Of a stretch of 64,000 nt of DNA, positions 1-9,057 are shown piece after piece. The notes under the pieces are model-generated. The model saw only the letters and a list, made by a program, of their open reading frames with translations, did not search any database and was not told where the DNA came from. The DNA comes from Verrucomicrobiales bacterium (GTDB lineage Bacteria; Verrucomicrobiota; Verrucomicrobiia; Verrucomicrobiales; DEV007). Position 1 is the stretch's first letter, and every line of letters begins with the position of its first letter. The translations under genes were made by a program, and so were the position numbers. The stretch lies in assembly GCA_029213195.1 (NCBI GenBank), contig JARGNI010000013.1, positions 1 through 64,000 of the forward strand, read 5' to 3'.

Positions 1-50
1 CCACAATGGGGTTGTGGGGGTCGCTGGTTCGAATCCAGTCGTCCCGACCA
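1..50 (+). tRNA. tRNA-Pro (anticodon GGG), 5' end cut off by the window
   Basis: The window opens at the anticodon stem of a tRNA. Bases 1-5 (CCACA) pair with 13-17 (TGTGG) around a 7-base loop whose anticodon is GGG at 8-10, reading the proline codon CCC. A 5-base variable loop follows, then a T arm (23-27 pairing with 35-39 around TTCGAAT). The 3' acceptor strand is 40-46, the discriminator base is A47, and an encoded CCA occupies 48-50. The D arm and the 5' acceptor strand lie outside the window, so the acceptor pairing cannot be checked. Confidence 0.93.
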
Positions 51-60
51 TCTTTTACAA

Positions 61-181
61 CAAGAGCGAACCCTCGACTGGGTTCGAACCAGCGAAGCTG
101 GTTTGCCTGCCACAGCGCGGCAGCGCAAGTTCGATCCGAAGCTCAGCGGAGGCTTGTCGCAGGAAGGTCGCTCAAGCGACC
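61..181. repeat. Cluster of short GC-rich hairpins downstream of tRNA-Pro
   Basis: The 333 bases between the tRNA and the first gene hold no convincing gene but several small palindromes. GGTTCGAACC at 81-90 is a perfect palindrome. AACCAGC (87-93) pairs with GCTGGTT (97-103) over a GAA loop. GGTCGCT (166-172) pairs with AGCGACC (175-181) over a 2-base loop. The arrangement resembles REP-type repeats or the remnant of an element inserted next to a tRNA. An open reading frame running through the tRNA and this region is an artefact. I see nothing specific in 182-383. Confidence 0.45.
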
Positions 182-383
182 ATCAATCCAGTCGCCGGTG
201 ACGCCCAGTCCCGGGTTTCCATCGAAGCCTGGAAACCATTCCCTTTCCACGCCCCTCCGTCCCCCACTAACAGTCAACCGGAGAGGAAAAGCGACGAGCA
301 GCCTTGGCAGCATAGTCCAAAAACTCTACGCTTCTGAGTCTATTCTTCCCCCTGAAAAAAGTGGCGGAACGGAAATCCCAATC

Positions 384-1529
384 ATGAAATACCGCCTTCT
401 TCTCATTGGCCTCGGATTCGCGTTCTATTCTGCCACGAACGGCGTGGCCGAAGATCTCTCAAATGATCGGATCAACGAAAACTCGATCGCATTGATCCAG
501 GCCTTCTTGAATCTTCCCGAATCGTATATCGGAGGAGTCTCGTTGGACGATCGCGGAGATTTCCTGAGCCTTGTCTCCCACTACGGCGACATCGACTTCG
601 CGAATGGATACTTTCGATTGAGAGGAGATGGAGCAAGAGCCCACGACGAACCGGCTTCGGACTGGTTTCAGATGAAGATCATGCACCGAAAGAAAGGCCG
701 TCCGATCTGCGTGATCGTTCAATCCCCTGGCGCCGAGAAACCCATATCCATTATTTCCTTCGGGACCTACTGGCGCTGGAAGGACGTGACCGAGGACTAT
801 CTCCCGGAGGAATGGGTAGGGAAGCAAAGCAGAAACTTCCGGGTCGCGCCGGAGAACGAGGAGATCACCATTTACGGAAACAAAACCATCGTCTCCGGAG
901 ATCAAGAGTACCTTCGGGCCGGCCCTTTTCAGGCGAAACTCATTTGGCAGGATGACAAGTTTGCCCTGGAACATTTCGACGACGCGGAATTCTTTCGCGA
1001 TGCAGTCCGGCACCTGCCTCCTCAATACCTGGCCGATGTTCCACTCGAACAGAGAGACCCATTGTGGAAAGAGATCGAGTCCGATCCGGAACGACTCGAC
1101 CTGGAAAATGGATGGCTACACTTTTTCAGCGATGGCTCAAGTATCAAGGCCACCTCGATGTTCTGGGTCAAGACGCTGCCACGATCCCAGGGGCCTCCCC
1201 TCGTGTTCGTGCATATGGCAAAGCCCTTTGCCGGCATTCAACGCCCCGCAAACAATCAAACCTACATTCTCGAAAAGAAGGGAAATCTCCGGGTGGAAAG
1301 AAACGACCTACTCTCGCCGGAAACCTACTCCCTCGACGGTCATTTTCGCCCCCGTCGCGATGGGGTGATCGAGACCGGGGCATGGAAGAAAATCGAAAGA
1401 AACGATGGTCAAGGCACGGCCTGGGTCCCTGGGAGTCGGCAATTCGATCTTCATTGGAATACGAGATATTTCTACGGATCACGTTTTCGGAAGTCCGACG
1501 CGGAACACGAAAAGTTTACGAACAACTGA
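384..1529 (+). CDS. Secreted protein of unknown function with two related domains
   Basis: 381 residues; I do not recognise the family. The start at 384 gives a clear signal peptide (MKYRLLLIGLGF..., likely cleaved after VAE at about residue 23). The longer reading frame that begins inside the tRNA is rejected. The mature part appears to be an internal duplication. Unit 1 (about 40-130) carries a LPxxY...VxLxxR...NGxxxxxxDG...K...RxxGxP pattern that recurs in unit 2 (about 209-280). This suggests two copies of one fold, exported to the periplasm or cell surface. It stands alone between the tRNA and a MITE-like element, so context gives no function. Confidence 0.75.
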   Translation: MKYRLLLIGLGFAFYSATNGVAEDLSNDRINENSIALIQAFLNLPESYIGGVSLDDRGDFLSLVSHYGDIDFANGYFRLRGDGARAHDEPASDWFQMKIMHRKKGRPICVIVQSPGAEKPISIISFGTYWRWKDVTEDYLPEEWVGKQSRNFRVAPENEEITIYGNKTIVSGDQEYLRAGPFQAKLIWQDDKFALEHFDDAEFFRDAVRHLPPQYLADVPLEQRDPLWKEIESDPERLDLENGWLHFFSDGSSIKATSMFWVKTLPRSQGPPLVFVHMAKPFAGIQRPANNQTYILEKKGNLRVERNDLLSPETYSLDGHFRPRRDGVIETGAWKKIERNDGQGTAWVPGSRQFDLHWNTRYFYGSRFRKSDAEHEKFTNN

Positions 1530-1662
1530 GTCGGCAGCCTTTCATAGAGGATCTCTCGTCATGCTATGCCGGCCCCTGCCCGGACCGACCGCGTCTTACC
1601 CTACAGCTGGAGCGTCATCGCTCTGCTCCGCGATCAGCAGTATTTCGGCTTGGAATAGAGAC

Positions 1663-1876
1663 GGGGACAGTCCCGAATGGCACTGCTTTAAGGAAACTGA
1701 TCGATGCCCAGCCGACGGTCGGAAGATTTGCATCTTCCGCTACAAGTCCCTGATGTAGCGGGATTCGCAAGAGCCGGAGTCCCGCAGGCGCGTGACGGAG
1801 ACAGGCGGAGCCAATTCCGATCTATTCGCGTAGTTGCCTGATTCCGCATAAAGCAATGCCATTCGGGACAGCCCCC
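1663..1876. mobile_element. MITE/REP-like element with 28-bp terminal inverted repeats
   Basis: In the 506-base gap before the macroglobulin gene, bases 1663-1690 are repeated in inverted orientation at 1849-1876 with 25 of 28 positions matching; the ends carry a GGGACAGTCCC-like motif. The 158 bases between the arms contain nested hairpins: CCGAC/GTCGG (1712-1722), GGAAGAT/ATCTTCC (1721-1738) and a perfect 8-bp stem CCGCTACA/TGTAGCGG (1737-1761). No transposase is encoded inside, so it would be a non-autonomous element, perhaps mobilised by a RAYT/IS200-type transposase elsewhere (inference). The flanks 1530-1662 and 1877-2035 show no gene. Confidence 0.6.
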
Positions 1877-2035
1877 TACTTTCAGCGCGCGATTCTACGA
1901 GATCACTCCATTGGGAACTCCTACCATCCGGGTCAGGGCAGTCCTTACAAAATCCTGACAGATTTTTTCTAATCATTCGCAGCCGTCTGTGTCATCCTCG
2001 TGAACAGTCACCATCCCCCTTTGCCTCACTTGATC

Positions 2036-5000
2036 ATGATATCCAGGATTCTCCCCATTCTTCCCCTTTTTGCCCTCTTCTTTCTGGCACTCGGTGCGGC
2101 AGCTGAATCTCGCGAAGAACAATGGAAAGAAGTAGCGGAGGCCGTCGAAAAAGGACGCCCGAAAACCGCCGTCGAAATCCTCGAGCCCATCATCGAGTCG
2201 GCGCGAGCCGAAGGAGCCTACGCAGAAGCCATCAAGGCCCTCGCCAAGAAGATTGCCTACGAAGGACAGATCGAGGGAGGCAAGGCGGAAGAGAACATTC
2301 AGCGGCTCGAAGAGGAAATTCCGCAATGGCCCGAAGCCTCTCATCCCATTCTCGAAACCGTTCTCGCCCACTGGTATTGGAATTTCTTCCAACAGAATCG
2401 ATGGCGATTCCTTCAGCGAACCCAGACCTCGGAAGCTCCCGGTGACGACATCCTGACCTGGGCACTTCCAAGGATTCTTGCCGAGATCGACAGCCACTTT
2501 ACGAAAGCTCTTTCCGCACCCGAGGCACTCCAGGCAATCCCGATCTCGGAATACAGTGATCTACTCAATCCGGGAACCGCGCCGAAAAGCTTTCGTCCCA
2601 CCCTCTACGATTTCATCGCGCACGAAGCACTCCGCTTCTACACGACCGGCGAGCAAGCCGGGTCGGCCGGTCGAGACGACTTCCAGTTCACCGCTCGCGG
2701 ACCGGCACTCGGCAGTGTCGATGACTTTCTCGCCTGGGAAGTGAAAACCACCGACACCGATGCTCCGGAGTTCAAGGCCATCCAACTCTTTCAAAGCCTG
2801 CTCTCCTTCCACCAGGCCGATGAGAATCGCGATGCCTTTATCGATGCAGACCTCGCGCGAATCGTCTTTGCCTACAACAAGGCCTACGGAGAAGACAAAA
2901 AGGATCGCTACGAGGCCGCTCTCGAGAGTTTCATCGAGAACTGGTCCGACCACCGCATCTCCGCACGAGCACGTGCCCATCTCGCCACTCTCGTCAAGGA
3001 AGCGGGAGATCTCGTTCGTGCCCGAAAAATCGCGGCCCAGGGATTCGAACTCTTCCCGGACACCCCGGGAGGAAAGCTCTGTGGCAACATCGTTGAAGAG
3101 ATCGAACTGGAACACGTCCAGGTCCAGGTCGAGCGAGTTTGGAATGCCCCCTGGCCGGAGATCAAGCTCCACTACCGCAATATCGACCATGTCTATTTCC
3201 GGATGGTGCGCTATGACTGGGAAGAATTCATAAAAGGCAATCGTCGCTGGGGATTCGAGAACCTGGAAACCAAGCAGGTCGTCGCCCTCATGAAAAAGAA
3301 GCCCGCGGCCGAATGGGATTCTGGTCTGCCCGCCACTGCTGATTTCCAGATCCGGACGGAAAAAATCCCCGTCCCGCAAGACCTCAAGCCCGGTTTCTAC
3401 CTCGTCTTTGCCAGCCACGATAAGAATTTTTCCAAGCCGGTCGACAATGTCACCAGCTACGCCAGGTGCTGGGTGAGCAACCTCTCTCTCGTCACCCGTG
3501 TCAGCTCAGGCGATGGCAAGGTGGGAGGCTTTGTGCTTGATGCTCAATCCGGCGAACCCATCGAGGGAGCCCAGGTTCGTTCCTGGAGACTCGACCGAGA
3601 GGGAAAATTTTCCAAAGTCAAGCCAGTCAAAACCAACGCAGATGGGCTTTTCAGCATCGCGACCGGCAATCAGCACAACCGTGGTCTGGCACTGCTCGCG
3701 GAACATGACGGACAGCGTGTCTCCTCGGTCCAAAACGTCGCCAACTATCTCGACAAGGGAAAGGTGGATCCTTTCCAAAGAACATTTTTCTTCACCGACC
3801 GCGCTCTTTATCGCCCCGGTCAGACGATTTCCTACAAGGGCATCACGGTTCGCGTGGATCAGAAAAACGATGACTACTCTGTTCAGCCTCAGAAGAACGT
3901 AGTGATCGTTTTTCGGGATCCCAACGGCAAGGAGATCGCTCGCCAGACGCACCAATCCAACGACTACGGATCCTTTCATGGCAGCTTCACGGCTCCTCGA
4001 GACCGGGTCATGGGTCGGATGCAGATCTACAGTGAAGGAGACTCCAGCGGGAGCACCAACTTCAACGTCGAGGAATACAAGCGTCCGAAGTTCAAGGTCA
4101 CTCTGGAAGCTCCCGAGGAAGCCGCCCAACTGGATGGTGAGGTCGAACTGACCGGAAAAGCGACCAGCTACACCGGAGCTGCCATCGACGGAGCTTCCGT
4201 CACCTATCGAGTCGTTCGAGAAGTGCGGTATCCGTTCTGGTGGAGATGGTGCTACTGGTGGTTGCCACCCAATCCTGGTGGCAGCCAGGAAATCGCTTCG
4301 GGAAAAGTGGAAACGGCAGTCGATGGATCCTTCCGGATCACCTTTACGGCAACGCCTGATCGATCCGTTTTGAAAGAAGACGAGCCGACGTTTCGCTACA
4401 CCATCTACGCCGATGTCACCGACACGACCGGAGAAACACGATCCGATCAGAAGGTCATCAATATCGGATACACCGCCCTCAAGGCGGCTCTCTCCGCCTC
4501 GGACTGGCAGGAAAAGGGAACACCTGTCGAAGTGAGCGTTTCGACCACCACTCTCGACGGCGAAGCGCAGGCCGCCGAGGGAACGGTCAAGGTCTACCGA
4601 CTCAAGGAGCCCGAGGAAGTTCAGCGCGCAGCCCTCGGAGGGGGGCATCACCCCCAGCCCCGTTTTGCTTTCGTGAACGGGCAACGCCAAACCATCGAAC
4701 CCGAGCCGGACCTCTCGAATCCCGATTCCTGGGAACTGGGAGAACTCGCCTCCGAGAAAAAATTCGATACCGATGCGACGGGGTCGACCCAGTTGAAATT
4801 CGATCTCGATTCCGGACTCTACCGAGCCATGCTCACGACCAGGGACAAGTTCGGAAACGAGGTGACCGCGCGTCTTCCACTCCAAGTGTTGAACCCCGAG
4901 GGGAAAAATTTCCGGATCAAGCTCCCCAACGTCGTTGCGGCACCAAAATGGACGATGGAGCCGGGCGAAACTTTCCAAGCCTTGTGGGGCACCGGCTATG

Positions 5001-8000
5001 ATTCCGGGCGCGCCTACATCGAGATCGAACATCGCAAGAAATTGCTCGTTGCCCAATGGACGGATCCGGATCGGACCCAGTCCCTGCTCAAACAGACCGT
5101 CGATGAAGGGATGAGAGGAGGATTCACCCTGCGGGTCACCCAGGTGAAGGAAAACCGGGCCTACTTCACCCAGCGCAAAGTGAATGTCCCCTGGACCAAC
5201 AAGGAGTTGGAGGTCAAGTGGTCTCATCACACCTCGAAACTGGAACCCGGCCAGAAGGAGACCTGGACGGCGACCGTGTCCGGACCCGATGCGAAGAATG
5301 CCGTCGCCGAAGTCGCCGCCGCCCTTTACGACGAGTCACTCGATGCCTACCTCCCCCATCGCTGGATGTCGGCATTCTCAGTCTTCCGCCAGGATTCTTC
5401 CCGACTGAATTCGAATTTCCAGAACCAGGTCACGGGATTCCAACGATTCCTCGGAAACTGGCCCCGCAACTACTATGCGACGGGAGTCGAATACCCCTCT
5501 TTTCCCCAGGATATCCTCGCGATCCATTCTCATCTCGCGAGGCCGGGGATGCTCTCGATGCGAAGTATGCGCAGGGAAGGTGGCGTCGCCATGGATGCCC
5601 TCGATAGCAGCGGGCCAATGGCGGCCACGGCCGCGTTCGCCGACCCGATCATGCCGGAAGGGGCCGCCAAAGCCGCCGCCAACGGTGACAAGGCGGGCGC
5701 AGGCGGAGCGCCAACTGCCCCCAAGCCCGATCTCGACCAGGTCTCGGCTCGAACGAATCTGCAGGAGACGGCCTTCTTCTTCCCCACCCTGGTCTCGAAC
5801 AAGGATGGAAGCGTCGACCTCGAGTTTACAATGCCGGAGGCGCTCACGACCTGGAAGTTTTTCGCCTTTGCCCATGACAAGGATCTCCGTTCCGGATTTC
5901 TGACAGATTCCGTCCTCACCCAGAAGGACATCATGGTGCAGCCCAATCCACCACGTTTTCTCCGGGAAGGAGACGAGTTGGAATTCAGCGTCAAAGTGAC
6001 CAACCTTTCCCCGACCCGCCAGGAAGGAACAGTGCGACTGACTCTCTCGGATGCTCGAACCACCGACAATGTCGATGCCGCCCTCGGCAACGTCGAAACG
6101 GATTTGAACTTTGAAATCCCACCCAAGGAATCCCGTTCCTATTCCTGGAAGCTGAAAGTTCCCGACGGACAGGGTTTCCTCATCTACAAGGCGGTGGCTT
6201 CGACCGGAAAACTCTCGGATGGAGAAGAAGGCTACCTTCCTGTTCTTCCCCGCCGGATTCATGTCACCGAGTCCATGCCCCTTCCCATTCGAGGAGCCGG
6301 AGAAAAGCAGTTCGACTTCACCAAGCTGATCCAATCCGCGAAGTCGGATTCGCTCGACCACGAGAGTGTGACCGTCCAGATGGTTTCCAATCCTTCCTGG
6401 TATGCGGTGATGGCGCTCCCCTATCTCATGGAGTATCCACACCAGTGCTCGGAGCAGATCTTCAATCGACTCTACGCCAACGCCCTGGCCCGTCACATTG
6501 CCGAATCGGATCCTAAGATCCGCCGGGTCTTCGATCAATGGCGAGGAACCGATGCCCTCGACAGCCCGCTCGAGAAGAATGAAGATCTCAAGGCGGTCGC
6601 ACTTGAGGAAACGCCCTGGCTGCGTCAGGGGGAGAAGGAAAGCCAGGCTCGCAAAAACGTCGGCATCCTTTTCGAACAGAATCGAATCAACAGCGAGCTC
6701 GCGAAAGCCGCGCAGCAACTCGCCCAGCAGCAATTGGGCGACGGTGCCTGGCCCTGGTTTCCCGGAGGTCGTGGCAACGACTACATCACTCTCTACATCA
6801 CGACCGGATACGGACGGCTTCGCCATCTTGGTGTCGACGAAGTCGATGTCGCCCCCGCCGTGAAATCGCTCACCCGGCTCGATGGATGGATTCACAAGAT
6901 CTATCGCGAGATCGTGAAGCACGGACACAAGGACAAGAACAACCTCTCCCCGACGATTGCCCTCTATCTCTACGGTCGCAGCTTCTTCCTCGAGGATCGC
7001 GCGATCGACAAGAAGCATCGCGAAGCGGTCGACTACTTCCTCGCCCAGGCGGCCGAGCACTGGCTTTCGCTGGGGGCCCGCCAATCGCAGGCCCATCTCG
7101 CGATCGCGCTGCAGCGGTTCGGAGTGCATCCGGAAGCTCCCAAGGATATCCTGATCTCGCTCGAAGAGCGCTCCGTCAGCAATGAAGAAATGGGCAAATT
7201 CTGGCGAGACACCGAGCTCAGCTACTGGTGGTATCGAGCTCCGATCGAGACGCAGGCGATGATGATCGAGGCCTTCGACGAAGTCGCCAAGGATGCGGAA
7301 GCGGTAGAGGATCTGAAGGTCTGGTTGCTCAAGCAAAAACAGACTCGGGATTGGAAGACAACCAAGGCGACCGCCGACGCCGTCTATGCCTTACTGCTCC
7401 GTGGTTCCGATCTTCTTGCCAGCGATGCACTCGTCGAGGTCTCCCTGGCAGGCCAGGTGATCGAACCCAAGAACGTCGAAGCCGGAACAGGATTCTACGA
7501 ACAGAAATTCTTCCGCGGAGAGGTCACCCCGGAGATGGGCAAAGTATCCGTCACCAAGACGGATGAAGGAGTCTCCTGGGGCAGTGTCCACTGGCAGTAT
7601 TTCGAATCGATGGAGAAAATCACTCCTCATGAAGGGACTCCGCTGAAGTTGGAAAAAACGCTCTACACCAAGGTGAATTCGAACGACGGCCCCGTCCTCG
7701 AACCCGTCAAAGAGGGAGACAAGATCGAGGTGGGAGACGAGCTCGTCGTCCGCCTGGTTCTCCGCACCGATCGCGACATGGAGTATCTTCATCTCAAGGA
7801 TCAACGCGGCAGCGGAACCGAACCCGTCAACGTCCTCTCGCGCTATCGCTACCAGGACGGTTTGGGCTACTACGAGTCGACCCGAGACACCGCGAGTCAC
7901 TTCTTCATCGACTACCTTCCCAAGGGAACCTATGTCTTCGAATACTCGGTTCGGGTTCAGCATCGTGGCGAATACCAGTCCGGATTGGCGACAATTCAGT

Positions 8001-8059
8001 GTCTCTATGCTCCTGAATTCAACAGCCACTCTCAGAGTTTCATTCTCAAGGCAGAATAG
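2036..8059 (+). CDS. Bacterial alpha-2-macroglobulin with thioester (MG2/A2M family)
   Basis: 2007 residues, longer than the about 1650 of E. coli YfaS-type proteins. It is expected to trap or inhibit foreign proteases in the periplasm. The chosen ATG at 2036 begins a standard signal peptide (MISRILPILPLFALFF..., cleavage near GAAAE); a GTG 36 bases upstream would add an unlikely polar N-terminus. There is no lipobox. Domain order: a helical repeat-like N-terminus, a carboxypeptidase-regulatory-like fold at about 496-560, MG2 around 575-670 (motif FTDRALYRPGQ), the A2M region from about 1245, and the thioester motif CSEQ with Cys1471, then the alpha-helical thioester domain and the receptor-binding-like end. 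No penicillin-binding protein 1C gene, its partner in many bacteria, is adjacent. Confidence 0.93.
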   Translation: MISRILPILPLFALFFLALGAAAESREEQWKEVAEAVEKGRPKTAVEILEPIIESARAEGAYAEAIKALAKKIAYEGQIEGGKAEENIQRLEEEIPQWPEASHPILETVLAHWYWNFFQQNRWRFLQRTQTSEAPGDDILTWALPRILAEIDSHFTKALSAPEALQAIPISEYSDLLNPGTAPKSFRPTLYDFIAHEALRFYTTGEQAGSAGRDDFQFTARGPALGSVDDFLAWEVKTTDTDAPEFKAIQLFQSLLSFHQADENRDAFIDADLARIVFAYNKAYGEDKKDRYEAALESFIENWSDHRISARARAHLATLVKEAGDLVRARKIAAQGFELFPDTPGGKLCGNIVEEIELEHVQVQVERVWNAPWPEIKLHYRNIDHVYFRMVRYDWEEFIKGNRRWGFENLETKQVVALMKKKPAAEWDSGLPATADFQIRTEKIPVPQDLKPGFYLVFASHDKNFSKPVDNVTSYARCWVSNLSLVTRVSSGDGKVGGFVLDAQSGEPIEGAQVRSWRLDREGKFSKVKPVKTNADGLFSIATGNQHNRGLALLAEHDGQRVSSVQNVANYLDKGKVDPFQRTFFFTDRALYRPGQTISYKGITVRVDQKNDDYSVQPQKNVVIVFRDPNGKEIARQTHQSNDYGSFHGSFTAPRDRVMGRMQIYSEGDSSGSTNFNVEEYKRPKFKVTLEAPEEAAQLDGEVELTGKATSYTGAAIDGASVTYRVVREVRYPFWWRWCYWWLPPNPGGSQEIASGKVETAVDGSFRITFTATPDRSVLKEDEPTFRYTIYADVTDTTGETRSDQKVINIGYTALKAALSASDWQEKGTPVEVSVSTTTLDGEAQAAEGTVKVYRLKEPEEVQRAALGGGHHPQPRFAFVNGQRQTIEPEPDLSNPDSWELGELASEKKFDTDATGSTQLKFDLDSGLYRAMLTTRDKFGNEVTARLPLQVLNPEGKNFRIKLPNVVAAPKWTMEPGETFQALWGTGYDSGRAYIEIEHRKKLLVAQWTDPDRTQSLLKQTVDEGMRGGFTLRVTQVKENRAYFTQRKVNVPWTNKELEVKWSHHTSKLEPGQKETWTATVSGPDAKNAVAEVAAALYDESLDAYLPHRWMSAFSVFRQDSSRLNSNFQNQVTGFQRFLGNWPRNYYATGVEYPSFPQDILAIHSHLARPGMLSMRSMRREGGVAMDALDSSGPMAATAAFADPIMPEGAAKAAANGDKAGAGGAPTAPKPDLDQVSARTNLQETAFFFPTLVSNKDGSVDLEFTMPEALTTWKFFAFAHDKDLRSGFLTDSVLTQKDIMVQPNPPRFLREGDELEFSVKVTNLSPTRQEGTVRLTLSDARTTDNVDAALGNVETDLNFEIPPKESRSYSWKLKVPDGQGFLIYKAVASTGKLSDGEEGYLPVLPRRIHVTESMPLPIRGAGEKQFDFTKLIQSAKSDSLDHESVTVQMVSNPSWYAVMALPYLMEYPHQCSEQIFNRLYANALARHIAESDPKIRRVFDQWRGTDALDSPLEKNEDLKAVALEETPWLRQGEKESQARKNVGILFEQNRINSELAKAAQQLAQQQLGDGAWPWFPGGRGNDYITLYITTGYGRLRHLGVDEVDVAPAVKSLTRLDGWIHKIYREIVKHGHKDKNNLSPTIALYLYGRSFFLEDRAIDKKHREAVDYFLAQAAEHWLSLGARQSQAHLAIALQRFGVHPEAPKDILISLEERSVSNEEMGKFWRDTELSYWWYRAPIETQAMMIEAFDEVAKDAEAVEDLKVWLLKQKQTRDWKTTKATADAVYALLLRGSDLLASDALVEVSLAGQVIEPKNVEAGTGFYEQKFFRGEVTPEMGKVSVTKTDEGVSWGSVHWQYFESMEKITPHEGTPLKLEKTLYTKVNSNDGPVLEPVKEGDKIEVGDELVVRLVLRTDRDMEYLHLKDQRGSGTEPVNVLSRYRYQDGLGYYESTRDTASHFFIDYLPKGTYVFEYSVRVQHRGEYQSGLATIQCLYAPEFNSHSQSFILKAE

Positions 8060-8128
8060 AATTCTCCCCATCGGCAATTGCCTGGCAGAAGCCTTGAAGT
8101 GCCTTCTCGATCCCGATACCCTGTCGGT

Positions 8129-8767
8129 ATGAGAACTGCGCTGCCGATGGCCCTCTGTATCCTCGTCCTCCTGCAAGTCGCGACCGGGGAAGACCTCCCT
8201 GTCTTGAAGGGCGAACCCCAGGAGGACGCAAAATTCTTTTTTGACGAATTCAATCCCCACGAATTTCTACCTGGCTGCAGTTGGTATTGTGGAGGAGATG
8301 TCCACCTTGTCGATGCCTCCTCCGAACTCGCCGATTCGGGCTCCCTTACCTACAAGGCAGGCAACGCCCACGACTTCAATTCCCAAACGGCCTGGGTCGA
8401 AGGGAAGCCAGACGACGGCATCGGAGAGTGGATCGAGTACACCTTCAATTTCGATCGTATTCCCGACTACAAAGGAAATCTCGGCATCACCCGATTGCTC
8501 ATCGCCAATGGCTACAAGAAAAGCCCTCGACTCTGGAAAGCGAACAATCGCATTTGTACCCTCAAAATGTCAGTCGACGGCAAACCAGTGGCGATGATTC
8601 AGCTGGAAGACTGCTTTGAGATTCAAACCGTGGAGATTCCAAAGATCATGTTTCCTCCCCGCTCGACGCGGAAGGTCCGCTTCGAAATCAGGGAGGTATA
8701 CCGGGGAGAAAAGTATCGAGACACCGCACTCGGTCTTCTCATGTTCGACGGGGTCGGGGTGCATTAA
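8129..8767 (+). CDS. Secreted protein with NADase-type glycan-binding (discoidin-like) domain
   Basis: 212 residues. ATG 8129 is chosen because a signal peptide follows (MRTALPMALCILVLLQVATGED). The mature part has the hallmark pattern of NADase-type glycan-binding/F5/8-C-like modules: a short DFNSQTAWVEG segment, then GIGEWIEYTF, then a KSPRLWKANNRI stretch and a KMSVDGKP strand. By family knowledge this is a carbohydrate- or surface-binding beta-sandwich; no catalytic domain is attached. It lies 69 bases downstream of the macroglobulin gene in the same direction, so the two may be co-transcribed. The 290 bases after it (8768-9057) contain nothing I can identify. Confidence 0.8.
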   Translation: MRTALPMALCILVLLQVATGEDLPVLKGEPQEDAKFFFDEFNPHEFLPGCSWYCGGDVHLVDASSELADSGSLTYKAGNAHDFNSQTAWVEGKPDDGIGEWIEYTFNFDRIPDYKGNLGITRLLIANGYKKSPRLWKANNRICTLKMSVDGKPVAMIQLEDCFEIQTVEIPKIMFPPRSTRKVRFEIREVYRGEKYRDTALGLLMFDGVGVH

Positions 8768-9057
8768 CCGCCTTGCTCCAGCCATCTCGTCCGATTCGAA
8801 AAGAACTTGCTTCGCCTCGAGCAAGGCGACTTTCGCTGATTTCAAGAAGTACCCGATGGCATCGAGTGCATGAGGCAATGACCAAGAAGGGGCAGAACGT
8901 CGTGGTCCAATTGGTGCACCGCGATACTGAACGCGGGTTCGTGAGGATCTTGAGGAGCAAGACCAGTCAACATCACAGAGGCCTACCAGCTAGCTTTTCC
9001 TCCCACCTTTCTCTCGATGGAGAATTTCTCAATATCACCAGAAGCAACCTGGAAAAA

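Noticed and set aside
78-92. T-arm-like sequence that might mark a second tRNA
   Set aside because: No acceptor, D or anticodon arms can be built around it; it is better read as part of a hairpin cluster.
6-1529. A 507-codon open frame starting inside the tRNA
   Set aside because: Its first 126 codons translate tRNA and hairpin sequence; a clear signal peptide starts at 384.
3506-7336. Very long minus-strand open frames inside the macroglobulin gene
   Set aside because: They are shadows produced by GC-rich codon use; no family motifs and no signal peptide.
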